A DNA stretch of 64,000 bases, taken from NCBI GenBank assembly GCA_052061695.1, contig JBPZEY010000005.1. One strand, given 5' to 3'. The first letter of the stretch is position 1. Every line of letters starts with the position of its first letter. The notes beneath the pieces are model-generated. The model saw only the letters and a list, made by a program, of their open reading frames with translations. It was not told the origin of the DNA and made no database searches. This document shows positions 37,315-45,597 of this stretch, piece by piece. This stretch comes from Alkalicoccus luteus (GTDB lineage Bacteria > Bacillota > Bacilli > Bacillales > Salisediminibacteriaceae). A program made the translations under genes and the position numbers.

Positions 37315-37362
37315 TTTTAAAAGAAAAGAGAATGTCTATTCTCTACAGAGAATAGACATTCC
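37315..37362 (-). terminator. Intrinsic terminator in the epsC leader
   Basis: Arms GAATGTCTATTCTCT (37330-37344) and AGAGAATAGACATTC pair perfectly, followed on the minus strand by CTTTTCTTTTAAA. It stands between the structured leader and epsC, so readthrough must be promoted for downstream genes to be expressed. Confidence 0.8.
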
Positions 37363-37365
37363 TGA

Positions 37366-37505
37366 ATTATGCGGCATCTAACCGGTCCTCACACTTTGCC
37401 TATGGCAACAGTCCGCACCTAAGCTGTTCAACATCGTGAACAACCAACAGCAAAGTCGAGTTCCTCCGTTGGTAAGGGTGTTGGAGAAATGACCCGTTTC
37501 TTGCC
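37366..37505 (-). ncRNA. EAR-like (epsC-associated) antitermination RNA
   Basis: A GC-richer, highly structured stretch inside an AT-rich intergenic region. Minus-strand elements in order: GACGGG-like loop near 37490 with CTCCAACACCC, ACCAAC / GTTGGT stem, GTTCA / TGAAC hairpin, TTGCC-ATA-GGCAA hairpin, and TGCGG / CCGCA closing pairs. It lies between the CpsB-like phosphatase gene and epsC, the place where B. subtilis carries the EAR element between epsB and epsC, and directly precedes an intrinsic terminator. I infer processive antitermination of the long polymer operon. Identity rests on position, structure and partial memory of the motif. Confidence 0.65.
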
Positions 37506-37577
37506 TTTTTTTACATCTATTCAAGGTCTTTTACATTCTATCACAATCAGGGGTTTACCGATAGGAGGTAAGGGGAA

Positions 37578-37583
37578 ATTATA
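37578..37583 (-). promoter_or_regulatory. Possible internal promoter (-10 TATAAT) upstream of the EAR-like RNA
   Basis: TATAAT on the minus strand about 75 bases before the structured leader; the -35 region is weak. Could give EAR-epsC transcripts independent of the upstream kinase operon. The rest of 37510-37778 is AT-rich and shows no gene. Confidence 0.35.
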
Positions 37584-37778
37584 CATTAATTTTGGGTAAT
37601 TTCTGTATTTACGATTAGGCTTTCGTTCATCTATGAACGTTGTATCTAGTATATAAGCTTTAGGTAGGGGTTAATATAAGGGAAAAGACCTGAATGAACT
37701 GTCTATTTATCTCGTAACATGTCGAATATCAGGAAATAGTACAAATGCCTTTCCGACTTTTGTCCATAAGGCATTGGC

Positions 37779-38543
37779 TTACTTTCGAAATAATCTTTCT
37801 AAAAAGTGTTTAGCACGAAACTCTATTGGCGCCTCTGGATAAATCATTTGTTGATTTAAGAGCTGATTCGCATGTTTTTTTACCTGCTCTACAGTTCCTG
37901 TTTTCTCTGCTTGGAGGTACGCCTCCTGCAGGTGAAAACCTCGCGTTTTTACGTGATGGGCATCACTGGCTACAAAATGAACGACGTTGTGTTCTAATAG
38001 TTCCAGGGAGAAGCGCTGCAGCTTCTTCCCGAACTTTCCAGCGAGGCTCCCTGCGGTAAGCTGCGATAGCGCCCCGTGTTGAACATAGCGATAGAGCAGC
38101 GAAGGCTTTTCTATCAGCACTTTATTTCGCTCCGGATGGGCAATGACCGGGGTAATTCCTTCTAACTGCATGTCGTAAAACAGCTGCGTTGCAAACCTCG
38201 GAATACTGTTACTCGGAAACTCCACGAGCATGTAATCGGATCGATTCAGCGTCAGCAGCTTTCCTGCTCGCCAATCTTCTAATAGCTCCCCGTACAGCCT
38301 CACTTCTTGACCAGGGAGTACTGTCAGCGGAATCTCATGATGCCTTAGCAGTTCATTCGTCTGCTCGACTGCCCCTTCGATTAACAACGCTTCGTTTTCG
38401 TACACCCCGTTTTTATGGTGCGGAGTGGCAATGACATGCGTGATTCCTTCTGCTACGGCCGCTTTCGCAAGTTCAAGCGTGTCTGCTTCAGTTTGTGCCC
38501 CGTCATCAAGGCCAGGTAGAAGATGACTGTGAATATCAATCAT
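37779..38543 (-). CDS. PHP-type tyrosine-protein phosphatase (CpsB/YwqE)
   Basis: 254 residues. Metal ligands of the PHP fold are visible: IDIHSHLLPGLDDGAQT at the N-terminus, VIATPHHKNGVYEN, ITPVIAHPERN and HFVASDAHHVKTRGF. It removes phosphate from the tyrosine cluster of the BY-kinase encoded upstream, adjusting polymer chain length and output. RBS TGGAGG 7 bases before ATG. Third gene of the kinase operon. Confidence 0.93.
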   Translation of the reverse strand: MIDIHSHLLPGLDDGAQTEADTLELAKAAVAEGITHVIATPHHKNGVYENEALLIEGAVEQTNELLRHHEIPLTVLPGQEVRLYGELLEDWRAGKLLTLNRSDYMLVEFPSNSIPRFATQLFYDMQLEGITPVIAHPERNKVLIEKPSLLYRYVQHGALSQLTAGSLAGKFGKKLQRFSLELLEHNVVHFVASDAHHVKTRGFHLQEAYLQAEKTGTVEQVKKHANQLLNQQMIYPEAPIEFRAKHFLERLFRK

Positions 38544-38574
38544 GCTAAGCCTCCATATGACAAAGAGAGGGATC

Positions 38575-39276
38575 TTATCCCTCTCCGTAATAATAGTAAT
38601 ACTGCGACTGCTCCATCTGTCGGTCGTTTAGAACAGCGCCAATGAGATTCGCATCGACTTTCTTTAACGATTCCACTGCGCGTTCAGCGTGATCCTCTTC
38701 CGTTTTCCCGCTGCGAATGACAAGCACGACCCCATCTGTATGACCCGCAAGTATTTGCGCATCAGTCACGGCATTCACCGGCGGTGCATCGAAGATGACA
38801 TAATCGTAGCGGTCTTTTACGTGCTGCATAAACTGCTTCATGCGCTGCGAGCCTAATAGCTCACTCGGATTTGGCGGCAGCGGGCCTGATGGGAGTACGT
38901 CTAAATTAGCAATCGATGTTTCAAACACCATGTCATCGAATGTACTCTGGTTAGTCAGTACATTCGTAAATCCAGCTTGGTTTGGTACTTGGAAGGAGAA
39001 ATGTACGGTCGGCTTACGTAAATCCGTATCGACGAGCAGTACTTTGTTATCCTGCTGCGCGAGCACGATACTTAAGTTGGCAACGGTTGTCGACTTTCCT
39101 TCACCAGGTGAGGAAGACGTCACGAGAATAGAACGAACCGGCTTATCAATGGATGCAAACTGGATATTCGTGCGAAGCGTACGATATTGCTCGGAGATCG
39201 GTGAACGCTTTTGAAACTCCGTGATGAGTGCGCGCTGTTTATCGGACATTTCCTGTTTGTTCTTTTTACGCGCCAT
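38575..39276 (-). CDS. Bacterial tyrosine kinase (EpsB/CapB type)
   Basis: 233 residues. Walker A SSPGEGKSTTVANL (about 53-66), Walker A' LLVDTDLRKP, Walker B YVIFDAPP, and the autophosphorylation tail SQYYYYYGEG at the C-terminus. ISEQYRTLRTNIQF is the usual N-terminal contact. It is activated by the cytoplasmic end of the adjacent Wzz-like protein. Start ATG 39276 overlaps the Wzz-like gene by 11 bases; a GTG nine bases further upstream is an alternative. Confidence 0.94.
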   Translation of the reverse strand: MARKKNKQEMSDKQRALITEFQKRSPISEQYRTLRTNIQFASIDKPVRSILVTSSSPGEGKSTTVANLSIVLAQQDNKVLLVDTDLRKPTVHFSFQVPNQAGFTNVLTNQSTFDDMVFETSIANLDVLPSGPLPPNPSELLGSQRMKQFMQHVKDRYDYVIFDAPPVNAVTDAQILAGHTDGVVLVIRSGKTEEDHAERAVESLKKVDANLIGAVLNDRQMEQSQYYYYYGEG

Positions 39277-40009
39277 ACGTTTCACGTCCCTTTCCCCGGC
39301 GAGTGTGCGATAGGTCGGATTCTTCCATATCGGAAGTGTTCATCGTGGAAATAGAAGCAAGCACCGGAATCCCGAGCTTTTCTTCCACATCGTCCTCAGT
39401 TTTAATCGTGCGATCCAAGAAAGCGAGTAGAAACGCAAGTCCGACGGAGGCCATGAGACCAACAACGAAGGCGATCGCCATATTTAGAGTTGGATTTGGA
39501 CTTACCGGTGACGGATTATCACTTAGCTCTGCTGCTGATAAGATCGAGACGTTATCGACGTTCATAATTTCAATAATGTCCTGCTGAAAGACGGAGGCCA
39601 TCGTATTGGCGATTTCTACGGCACTTGCCGGGTTCGCATCTTCGACTGTGACAGTCACGACCTGCGATTCTCCTTCAGCTGATACGTTCACTTGATTTCG
39701 GAGTGTTCCGACACCTTGCTCTAAATTTAACTCGTCAATCGTCGGCTCTAAAATCCGCGGGGATGTCATAATGACGTTATACGTATTAATGAGCTCTACG
39801 TTCGTACGGATATCGTTTTGCGTAAAGACGTTTTCGCCTTCTGTCGATTGGTTGACGAGAATTTGGGTAGAGGCGCTGTACATTGGGGTTAACACAAAAT
39901 ACGAGACACCAGCAGCAATGGCAACCGCCGCGAGGGTGATGGAGATAATCATGATCAGGCGCTGTCTGATCGTCTGAATAATCTCCTTCAGACTAATCGT
40001 TTCTTCCAT
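39266..40009 (-). CDS. Chain-length determinant / kinase adaptor (Wzz, EpsA/CapA type)
   Basis: 247 residues. Two membrane helices (about 20-40 and 175-195) bracket an extracytoplasmic domain; PVSPNPTLNMAIAFVVGL before the second helix is the Pro-rich Wzz signature. The cytoplasmic tail activates the BY-kinase. CAGGAGG seven bases before ATG. First gene of the minus-strand polymer operon and divergent from an LCP gene. Confidence 0.92.
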   Translation of the reverse strand: MEETISLKEIIQTIRQRLIMIISITLAAVAIAAGVSYFVLTPMYSASTQILVNQSTEGENVFTQNDIRTNVELINTYNVIMTSPRILEPTIDELNLEQGVGTLRNQVNVSAEGESQVVTVTVEDANPASAVEIANTMASVFQQDIIEIMNVDNVSILSAAELSDNPSPVSPNPTLNMAIAFVVGLMASVGLAFLLAFLDRTIKTEDDVEEKLGIPVLASISTMNTSDMEESDLSHTRRGKGRETYGA

Positions 40010-40127
40010 GGTGTTCCTCCTGTTACGTTCATTTATTAGACAATTACTGTTCTATATGCTAAAGGAAAAGTCCGGTAAAGTAAATCACTTCTCCCAAATT
40101 CTTTCATTCGAGAAGCAAAAATGGTGC

Positions 40128-40156
40128 TTGTCGCATCCTGAATCTGCCAGTATACT
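40128..40156 (+). promoter_or_regulatory. Sigma-A promoter of the first LCP gene
   Basis: TTGTCG, 17-base spacer, TATACT, 35 bases upstream of the start codon; the best promoter match in the window. Confidence 0.7.
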
Positions 40157-40191
40157 GATAGTAATCTGAAAACGAATGGGGCGTAATTTTC

Positions 40192-41121
40192 ATGAAAAAA
40201 TTCTTACTCATCACGACCGGCATTTTCGCTGTCTTCTTGCTGGCGGTTGGCGGCTATGCCTTTTATTTGTACAGTTCTCTGCAAAGTACCGCCTCGGAGA
40301 TGCACACGACACTTGATCGCGACAAGTCCGACAAACGAGAAGTCGAAGTGAACATGGATGAATCCGATCCGATTTCGATTCTGTTGTTAGGTGTTGATGC
40401 GGAAGAGTCGACTACGGGACGAACGGACACGATGATGATTGTCACCGTGAATCCACAGGATGAATCGATGCGCATGGTCAGCCTCCCGCGGGATACGCGC
40501 ATGGAAATCGTCGGACGGGATATGCAGGATAAGGTGAATCACGCCTACGCGTTTGGCGGCGCGGACATGGCGATGGATACGGTTGAAAACTACTTTGATA
40601 TTCCCCTTGATTATTTTGTGACGGTGAACATGTCCGGTTTTAAGGATATTGTCGATGCGGTTGGTGGTGTAACCGTTGATAATCGCTTTGCATTTGATCA
40701 AAGCGGCTATACGTTTAACGAAGGAGAAGTCGATCTGGATGGCGATCAGGCGCTCGCTTATTCCCGGATGAGAAGCGAAGATCCGCGTGGCGACATGGGC
40801 CGTAACGACCGACAGCGCCAAGTCGTGAATGCGATCATTCGCGAAGGCGCACAGTTCAGCTCCATTACACGCGTCGGAGACATTCTCGATTCCGTTGGCA
40901 TCAACGTGCAGACGAATATGGAATTTGATAAGATGCGCAAGCTGCAGCAAAATTACGCCGGCGCTCGTCATAACCAGGAAACGATGGAGATCGAAGGCTA
41001 CGGAGAGCGGATTGACGGCATCTGGTATTTAATCGTTTCAGACGAAGAGCGCGAGCGGATTAGCAGCGAGCTTCGGGCTCATCTTGAATTAGATGAAACA
41101 TCTACCGCTTCATCGGACTAA
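40192..41121 (+). CDS. LytR-CpsA-Psr (LCP) polymer transferase 1
   Basis: 309 residues. One N-terminal membrane helix, then the LCP domain with ISILLLGVDAEE, GRTDTMMIVTVNP, RMVSLPRDTRM, YAFGGADMAMDTVENYF and YSRMRSEDPRGDMGRNDRQ, whose Arg and Asp residues hold the lipid pyrophosphate. LCP enzymes move teichoic acid or capsule chains from undecaprenyl pyrophosphate to peptidoglycan. Divergent from the Wzz/BY-kinase operon, so it probably attaches that polymer. Two more LCP genes lie at 44237 and 53811. Confidence 0.93.
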   Translation: MKKFLLITTGIFAVFLLAVGGYAFYLYSSLQSTASEMHTTLDRDKSDKREVEVNMDESDPISILLLGVDAEESTTGRTDTMMIVTVNPQDESMRMVSLPRDTRMEIVGRDMQDKVNHAYAFGGADMAMDTVENYFDIPLDYFVTVNMSGFKDIVDAVGGVTVDNRFAFDQSGYTFNEGEVDLDGDQALAYSRMRSEDPRGDMGRNDRQRQVVNAIIREGAQFSSITRVGDILDSVGINVQTNMEFDKMRKLQQNYAGARHNQETMEIEGYGERIDGIWYLIVSDEERERISSELRAHLELDETSTASSD

Positions 41122-41130
41122 GCGTTTTCA

Positions 41131-41163
41131 GGCAGGGACCCTTCGGTTCCCTGCCTTTTTTAG
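41131..41163 (+). terminator. Terminator of LCP gene 1
   Basis: GCAGGGA / TCCCTGC stem followed by CTTTTTTA. Confidence 0.9.
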
Positions 41164-41222
41164 GACAAATCACTAGTTCGTTTACACCCTTCCTTCTATT
41201 TTCGAAGTTTTTTGTTTCTTTT

Positions 41223-41446
41223 TCCACTCAGGTGGATATAATAGAGAGTAGTTATTCCACCTCAGTGAACGATAGGACTTCGTTATCGGTATTTTACATA
41301 ATTGACCATAACCCTTCAACAATCCACCTCGGTGGACGATAATAAGGGGAGTACGCTACTGACAAAGGAACAAACTAATAAAAACAGGTTTTTCTTTCCA
41401 CATTTATGGAAAGATATACATATAGTCTTATTTCCACTCACGTGGA
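41223..41446. promoter_or_regulatory. Four TCCAC-N4-GTGGA palindromes, one overlapping a promoter
   Basis: Sites at 41223-41236, 41256-41269 (one mismatch), 41323-41336 and 41433-41446. The first directly abuts a perfect -10 TATAAT (41237-41242), and the third is followed by CGATAAT, so a bound protein would block or reposition polymerase. They precede the CPxC-motif gene at 41478. I do not know a regulator with this consensus. They occupy the 356-base gap before that gene. Confidence 0.65.
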
Positions 41447-41477
41447 TGGCTTTGCCCTGTTCGAAGGAGAGATGTGC

Positions 41478-41765
41478 ATGTTTTGGAAGGCGAATCGAAA
41501 AAAGCAAGTGATGGAAGCGACGCATATTGAATGCCCAAGCTGTGAAACGGTCACAGCTGTTCAAGCTTGGAATAAACTTGCGGTAGGTACCTACGGCGAT
41601 GATACTCCAGATGTGCGCAAAGCAGCTCTCAACAAACAAAATTCGTTTCCGTTCCAATGTCCAACGTGCTTTAAAGGCTATTCGGCCCATCGCCTGGAGT
41701 TCGTAAAGCCGTTGGGAAAACACACCCACCTCGCAGCTAGCGTCACGCAGACAAATCTAAACTAA
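41478..41765 (+). CDS. Small CPxC-motif (zinc-ribbon-like) protein
   Basis: 95 residues. Two metal-binding-type pairs, ECPSC near residue 22 and QCPTC near 62, are separated by about 40 residues containing GTYGDDTPDVRKAALNK, suggesting one zinc ribbon or rubredoxin-like knuckle pair. ATG 41478 is chosen because AAGGAG lies 8 bases upstream. Small cytoplasmic protein, family not recognised. The four upstream palindromes imply tight regulation. Its own terminator follows. Confidence 0.65.
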   Translation: MFWKANRKKQVMEATHIECPSCETVTAVQAWNKLAVGTYGDDTPDVRKAALNKQNSFPFQCPTCFKGYSAHRLEFVKPLGKHTHLAASVTQTNLN

Positions 41766-41766
41766 C

Positions 41767-41808
41767 GCAAAGGATCATCCGACTTCGCATCGGATGATCC
41801 TTTTTTCG
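41767..41808. terminator. Bidirectional terminator
   Basis: AAGGATCATCCGA / TCGGATGATCCTT stem, T-run on both strands (TTTTTTCG on plus), between convergent genes. Confidence 0.9.
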
Positions 41809-41813
41809 TTCGC

Positions 41814-42701
41814 TTATTGGGTCACGAGATACGGGCGAATCGCTTCTGCCCACAGCGTATGTCCGTCTTGATTAGGCATCCGCTCTTCGGTGACGTAATT
41901 GAGCAGTTCTTCATCGTCCAGGTCCGGCCATGCTTCCCAGTGATCGATGTACACGTACCCTTCCTCTTCGGCAAACTCGGCAAAATCTGCGACCTGTTCC
42001 GGATAGATCGACGTTTCATATGCCGGCGGTGATGGATGCAAGACCGTGATCAAATCACTATTATCTGCGGTTGCCGCCTCTGCAATCGCATCGATCTGCT
42101 CGTGCGCGTCGTCTCCTGTTACGACAGCGAGGTTATTGTTCCAATTGAATCCTTCTAACAATAAAATGTCCGCTTCATTGTCAGCTAAGTCATCGTGGCG
42201 ATTTTGCTCGACAATCTCTTCTGTCGTAAAGCCGCCAAAGGAAACATTTGTGAACTGGAACGTTCCTTCCCCATATGCCTCATTCAGCTCTTCTTCCAAC
42301 AGCTCCGGCCAAGGCGTTAGGCCCTCGTCCTCTGCGTCCGTGGAGGAACGCGTACCTACCGTTAACACACGCACGGCTTCTCCAGCAGACAGCCGTTCTG
42401 CGATGCGATCCGCAATCGAATTCGGAAGCTCTGACGTCAGCTGCTCCAGCTCCTCGTCCTCATAGGCGGATTCTTCTAGCTCATTCTCATCTTCAGCCGC
42501 CTCTTCCAAGACGACTGCTGCTTCATCAGCTTCTTCGTCATCTTGTACCTCCAGCTCTTCTGCATCGATTCCGGCTGAAGCAGCCAGCTGTTCATGCGCC
42601 TGATCCGCTGTTGCCTGAAGCTGATCCTGGTAGTATAATCTTCCGACCAGCACTGTCACACCGGTTAAGACGACGACAATCAGTAATGTAATACGTTGCA
42701 C
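41814..42701 (-). CDS. Membrane-anchored SGNH/GDSL-type hydrolase
   Basis: 295 residues. GTG start 42701 with GGGAGGGG gives an N-terminal membrane helix (RITLLIVVVLTGVTVLVG), an acidic Glu/Asp linker (about 40-90), then an SGNH-like domain: RVLTVGTRSST (block I, GTRSS instead of GDS), NVSFGGFTTEEI (block II), LLLEGFNWNNNL (block III) and NQDGHTLWAEAI (block V, Asp-x-His). Probably an extracellular esterase or deacetylase acting on wall polymers. Block I differs from the usual motif, so activity needs proof. The neighbours are polymer genes. Confidence 0.75.
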   Translation of the reverse strand: MQRITLLIVVVLTGVTVLVGRLYYQDQLQATADQAHEQLAASAGIDAEELEVQDDEEADEAAVVLEEAAEDENELEESAYEDEELEQLTSELPNSIADRIAERLSAGEAVRVLTVGTRSSTDAEDEGLTPWPELLEEELNEAYGEGTFQFTNVSFGGFTTEEIVEQNRHDDLADNEADILLLEGFNWNNNLAVVTGDDAHEQIDAIAEAATADNSDLITVLHPSPPAYETSIYPEQVADFAEFAEEEGYVYIDHWEAWPDLDDEELLNYVTEERMPNQDGHTLWAEAIRPYLVTQ

Positions 42702-42784
42702 CGAACTTCCCCTCCCTTCTGAATTCACTTGTATCATTATACCCATTAAGCAAGTTTCCGTATAGTGGACTGGCAATATTTTCT

Positions 42785-43012
42785 TTAGATCACAGCAGAA
42801 TGAGGAGAATGCAGGATCGGATGTATGTCTTCTGGCTTTGTAGAGAGCTTGACGTGAAAGTAACCGAAGTCGTCTGTTAGTGTCGTAGCGATAATCTGCC
42901 CTCCGCTATGTACGAGCGCGATTGCTTGATGTACACACGGATCTGTTAACAAAAATCCTACGGCGAAATGCTCGTTCTCGTCATTAGTCGTTACGGTCCA
43001 TTCCCATTCCAT
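42785..43012 (-). CDS. Hypothetical 75-residue protein
   Basis: Starts MEWEWTVTTNDENEHF; HQAIALVHSGGQIIATTLTD followed by FGYFHVKLS looks like one edge of an Ig-like or carboxypeptidase-regulatory fold (T-D-x-x-G-x-F pattern). AAAAAGGAGTG lies about 7 bases before ATG. No signal peptide or membrane segment. Could be a small cytoplasmic protein or a leftover domain. Family not recognised. Confidence 0.5.
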   Translation of the reverse strand: MEWEWTVTTNDENEHFAVGFLLTDPCVHQAIALVHSGGQIIATTLTDDFGYFHVKLSTKPEDIHPILHSPHSAVI

Positions 43013-43069
43013 GTAAAAACACTCCTTTTTCTTTCGTGTTCGTCGATGAATAAGGGTGATCCGTTACAA

Positions 43070-43175
43070 GTTTATGTTATTCGCAAGTGGAGAGCGCTAT
43101 TCGGACTGGGATCAACGTTTACGAGGAAGTTCTTCCGCTATGCGAGGTTCTTTTGCGGGCTTACGAGGAACTGTG
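43070..43175 (+). repeat. Phased-site repeat cluster G (single short array)
   Basis: Sites at 43082, 43102, 43122, 43143, 43164 (TTATTCGCA, CTATTCGGA, TTTACGAGG, CTATGCGAGG, TTACGAGG): spacing 20, 20, 21, 21. Two sites fewer than the full array and no hairpin beside it. Confidence 0.8.
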
Positions 43176-43217
43176 ACCTCTGTTGAATGACCTATTTAAA
43201 AGTCCTTCGCTCTAGAC

Positions 43218-43261
43218 AAACGAAAAACACTGTACAAGGGCATTTACCCAAGTACAGTGCT
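43218..43261 (-). terminator. Terminator of solo regulator 2
   Basis: CACTGTAC / GTACAGTG stem with GTTTTTCG following on the minus strand. Confidence 0.85.
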
Positions 43262-43264
43262 TCC

Positions 43265-43951
43265 CTACTCCCGCTCGCAGTCGACCCATTCGTTGCGGAT
43301 CGCATGAACGACGACGCCGGTGCGGTCACTCACCCCGACACCGCGAATCAGGTTACTGACATAGCGTTTCACCGTTTTAACCGAGTAGTACAGCTCTTCG
43401 GCCATTTCTGGCGTTGATTTTCCGTCCAACAGCAGCTGCAGAATATTCAGCTCTGACTTGCGCAGGTCAACATCGACCCGCTCCGGGATCAGCTTGAAGC
43501 GGCTGATCGGCTGCTGGCGCTCTTTTCTCTGTTTCACTTCTTCAGCGAGCTCGTAATTGACCTCCGGATTTAACAGAAATGGGTGGTCACAGATGATTTC
43601 CATCGCCTGCTCGGAGTGCTCTCTGAACTTTTCCAGGGAAATGAGTCCCTGCATTTCTTCTCGTAGCATGTCTTTTGCTTTGTGCATGCAGTCGTCCGGT
43701 ACAATGAAGACAATTTGCTTGCCTTCCCATTCGACCTTCTTCACGCGTGCGCGCTGCTCTTTAATAAGCGTATCGGGATCTGAGCTGAAGAGAAACAGCG
43801 TATCAAACGTCGCGGCGTACTCGTCGTCCGCCTCATCCAGAAATTCATAGAGGACGCTTGATGGCGCTTGAATCTTCCTCAGGTCGGCTGCGTATTCCTT
43901 CTCCGTGCAGATGAGCGCGATTTTCTTCAAATCTGCCTTCGCTGTTTCCAT
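43265..43951 (-). CDS. LuxR-type regulator with degenerate receiver-like N-terminus
   Basis: 228 residues. The N-terminus (KIALICTEKEYAADLRKI, TLFLFSSDPDTLI, IVFIVPDD) resembles an alternating beta/alpha receiver fold but lacks a clear acidic pocket. The C-terminal 65 residues are a LuxR HTH: RKSELNILQLLLDGKSTPEM, YYSVKTVKRYVSNLI, VGVSDRTGVVVHAI. ATG 43951 follows GGAGGGG by 7 bases. It sits between two polymer-attachment genes and may control envelope genes; a perfect palindrome lies about 115 bases upstream. Paralogous in layout to the protein at 5133. Confidence 0.82.
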   Translation of the reverse strand: METAKADLKKIALICTEKEYAADLRKIQAPSSVLYEFLDEADDEYAATFDTLFLFSSDPDTLIKEQRARVKKVEWEGKQIVFIVPDDCMHKAKDMLREEMQGLISLEKFREHSEQAMEIICDHPFLLNPEVNYELAEEVKQRKERQQPISRFKLIPERVDVDLRKSELNILQLLLDGKSTPEMAEELYYSVKTVKRYVSNLIRGVGVSDRTGVVVHAIRNEWVDCERE

Positions 43952-44067
43952 CTGTAACCCCTCCACTCACACATCCCTTTTAACGGATGAACAACAATTG
44001 TACTACCATTGTAAACATAGAACGGTGCCAATTTCCACTGTTTAGGCCTATCTTTTACGTTGACCTC

Positions 44068-44085
44068 CCTTTACCCAGGTAAAGG
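44068..44085. promoter_or_regulatory. Perfect 18-bp palindrome, possible operator
   Basis: CCTTTACC-CA-GGTAAAGG, 117 bases upstream of the LuxR-type gene. The rest of 43952-44200 is AT-rich with repeated TGTCAT words near 44150-44190; no gene seen. Confidence 0.45.
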
Positions 44086-44201
44086 ACCGAAGAAAGTCTT
44101 ACGTATGAAGGGTAGATGCTTTCCTTTTGTTAGTATAAGGAGATAAAATCTGTCATCCTGTCTGCCGAAATCCGTCATACTCTGTCATCTTATCTGGCGC
44201 G

Positions 44202-44234
44202 AAAAACCCCCGGCTTCATTCAGCCGGGGGCGGT
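44202..44234 (-). terminator. Terminator of LCP gene 2
   Basis: CCCCCGGC / GCCGGGGG stem with TTTTTCGCG on the minus strand. Confidence 0.9.
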
Positions 44235-44236
44235 GT

Positions 44237-45454
44237 TTACCATTCGTTATTGGTTGTTGTTTCCCATTCCGCGTTCTCTTCTGTACCGGACTCCGTCTGC
44301 CCGTCGTTCTCAGCGCCGTTATGTTGCTGCCAGCTTTCTTCTTCCGGGTTTTCTTCTGTGTTCCACTCATTGTTTTCCGGGCCGGCATCTTCGTTAACGT
44401 CGTTTTCGTTCCACTCGAGGTTCGGCTCCCCGCTCGGCTCTACGTCGCTGCCGTCATCGCCGCCTTCGAGCGCTTCAGCATAAACGGGATCGAGCGAGGC
44501 GCGCAGCCCTAAATGAACCTGCAGGCGCTGCCGTGTTTTCTCAAGCGAGAATTCATCCGGCTGGTAGTAGTAGACGCCGTCCTGCATTACGCCTTCTCCG
44601 TCATAGCCGAACGACTCGATGTTATCGAGCTCGGAGGCGTAGGCGTGCATGTCAACCATGTCGTTAAACGCGACGTTCGTGTACAGATTGTTGCCGATCG
44701 CATTGAGCAGGGAATTAAAGTTGGTAATCGAATTAAACGATGCCATCTCGTCCACGATGGACGCCATCACTTCTTTCTGGCGTTCTCCGCGGCCGATGTC
44801 TCCTTGAGGATCTGATTTCCGCATGCGCACGTAAGCAAGCGCCTCTTCTCCGTCCAGCGTCTGTTCGCCTTCTTCGATTTCAATTGTGCCGTACGTCTGA
44901 TTATCGGTTTCCGTGAAGGCCATCGGCGAATCAACCGTCACGCCGTTTAACGCATCGATGATCTCCATGAAGGCATCGAAGTTTAACGATACGTAGTAGT
45001 CTACCGGGATTTGAAACAGGTTTTCTACTGTATCAACGGTCAAATCCACTCCGCCGTAAGCGTGGGCGTGGTTGATTTTATCCTCTGCCTGTCTGCCAGG
45101 GATCGGCACGAGCGTGTCACGGGGGATGTTCACCATTTTGATGGAAGGGTCATCCGGGTTAAATGTGGCGAGCACCATTGCGTCGGTACGGCCGTCCAGG
45201 TCACCGTCGCGTGTGTCTAGCCCGAGGAATAAGACGGAAACAGGATCGACATCCGGTTTTACCGCCTCTTCACGCTGTTCGGACTGATCGCCGCGCTCCA
45301 GCTCCACCTGGGACTCTGAGGTCACATTGTGTACCTGGGTGGCGACATAGGCAAAGGTACTACCTGCGGCAATAAGCAGAATCGCAAACGTAATGATGAG
45401 CGTTTTTAAGACGGGACGTTTTTTCTTTTTACGGGCCATGCGGGATTCCGCCAT
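44237..45454 (-). CDS. LytR-CpsA-Psr polymer transferase 2, with acidic C-terminal tail
   Basis: 405 residues. N-terminal basic stretch (MARKKKKRP), membrane helix, LCP domain (VLFLGLDTRDGDLDGRTDAM, VNIPRDTLVPIPG, NHAHAYGGVDL, YVRMRKSDPQGDIGRGERQ), then about 85 residues of Asn/Glu/Trp-rich tail ending in TTNNEW. The tail is absent from the other two LCP proteins here and is probably disordered and exposed. I chose ATG 45454 (GAGGAG 7 bases upstream); the longer frame adds an unlikely N-terminus. Divergent from gtaB. Confidence 0.92.
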   Translation of the reverse strand: MAESRMARKKKKRPVLKTLIITFAILLIAAGSTFAYVATQVHNVTSESQVELERGDQSEQREEAVKPDVDPVSVLFLGLDTRDGDLDGRTDAMVLATFNPDDPSIKMVNIPRDTLVPIPGRQAEDKINHAHAYGGVDLTVDTVENLFQIPVDYYVSLNFDAFMEIIDALNGVTVDSPMAFTETDNQTYGTIEIEEGEQTLDGEEALAYVRMRKSDPQGDIGRGERQKEVMASIVDEMASFNSITNFNSLLNAIGNNLYTNVAFNDMVDMHAYASELDNIESFGYDGEGVMQDGVYYYQPDEFSLEKTRQRLQVHLGLRASLDPVYAEALEGGDDGSDVEPSGEPNLEWNENDVNEDAGPENNEWNTEENPEEESWQQHNGAENDGQTESGTEENAEWETTTNNEW

Positions 45455-45597
45455 AGGGACACTCCTCAATATATATGTGATGCTCGAACATTCGGACAAA
45501 AACCTCAACAATTAATTTTACTTGACATACACCCGTGAGTAAAGATGCCAATGTTGTTTTTTTTCAGCGAAGGGTGCCATTTGTTATGATCTGGTAG

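Noticed and set aside
37366..37505. Cyclic-di-GMP riboswitch or T-box
   Set aside because: No GEMM-type core or T-box bulge sequence seen; position and structure fit an EAR-type leader better.
41302..41511. 69-residue frame between the palindromes
   Set aside because: Overlaps the operator region and the start of the CPxC gene; no good RBS, low-complexity ending.
44100..44200. Repeated TGTCAT words as a regulator binding array
   Set aside because: Only three or four loose copies with irregular spacing; could be chance.
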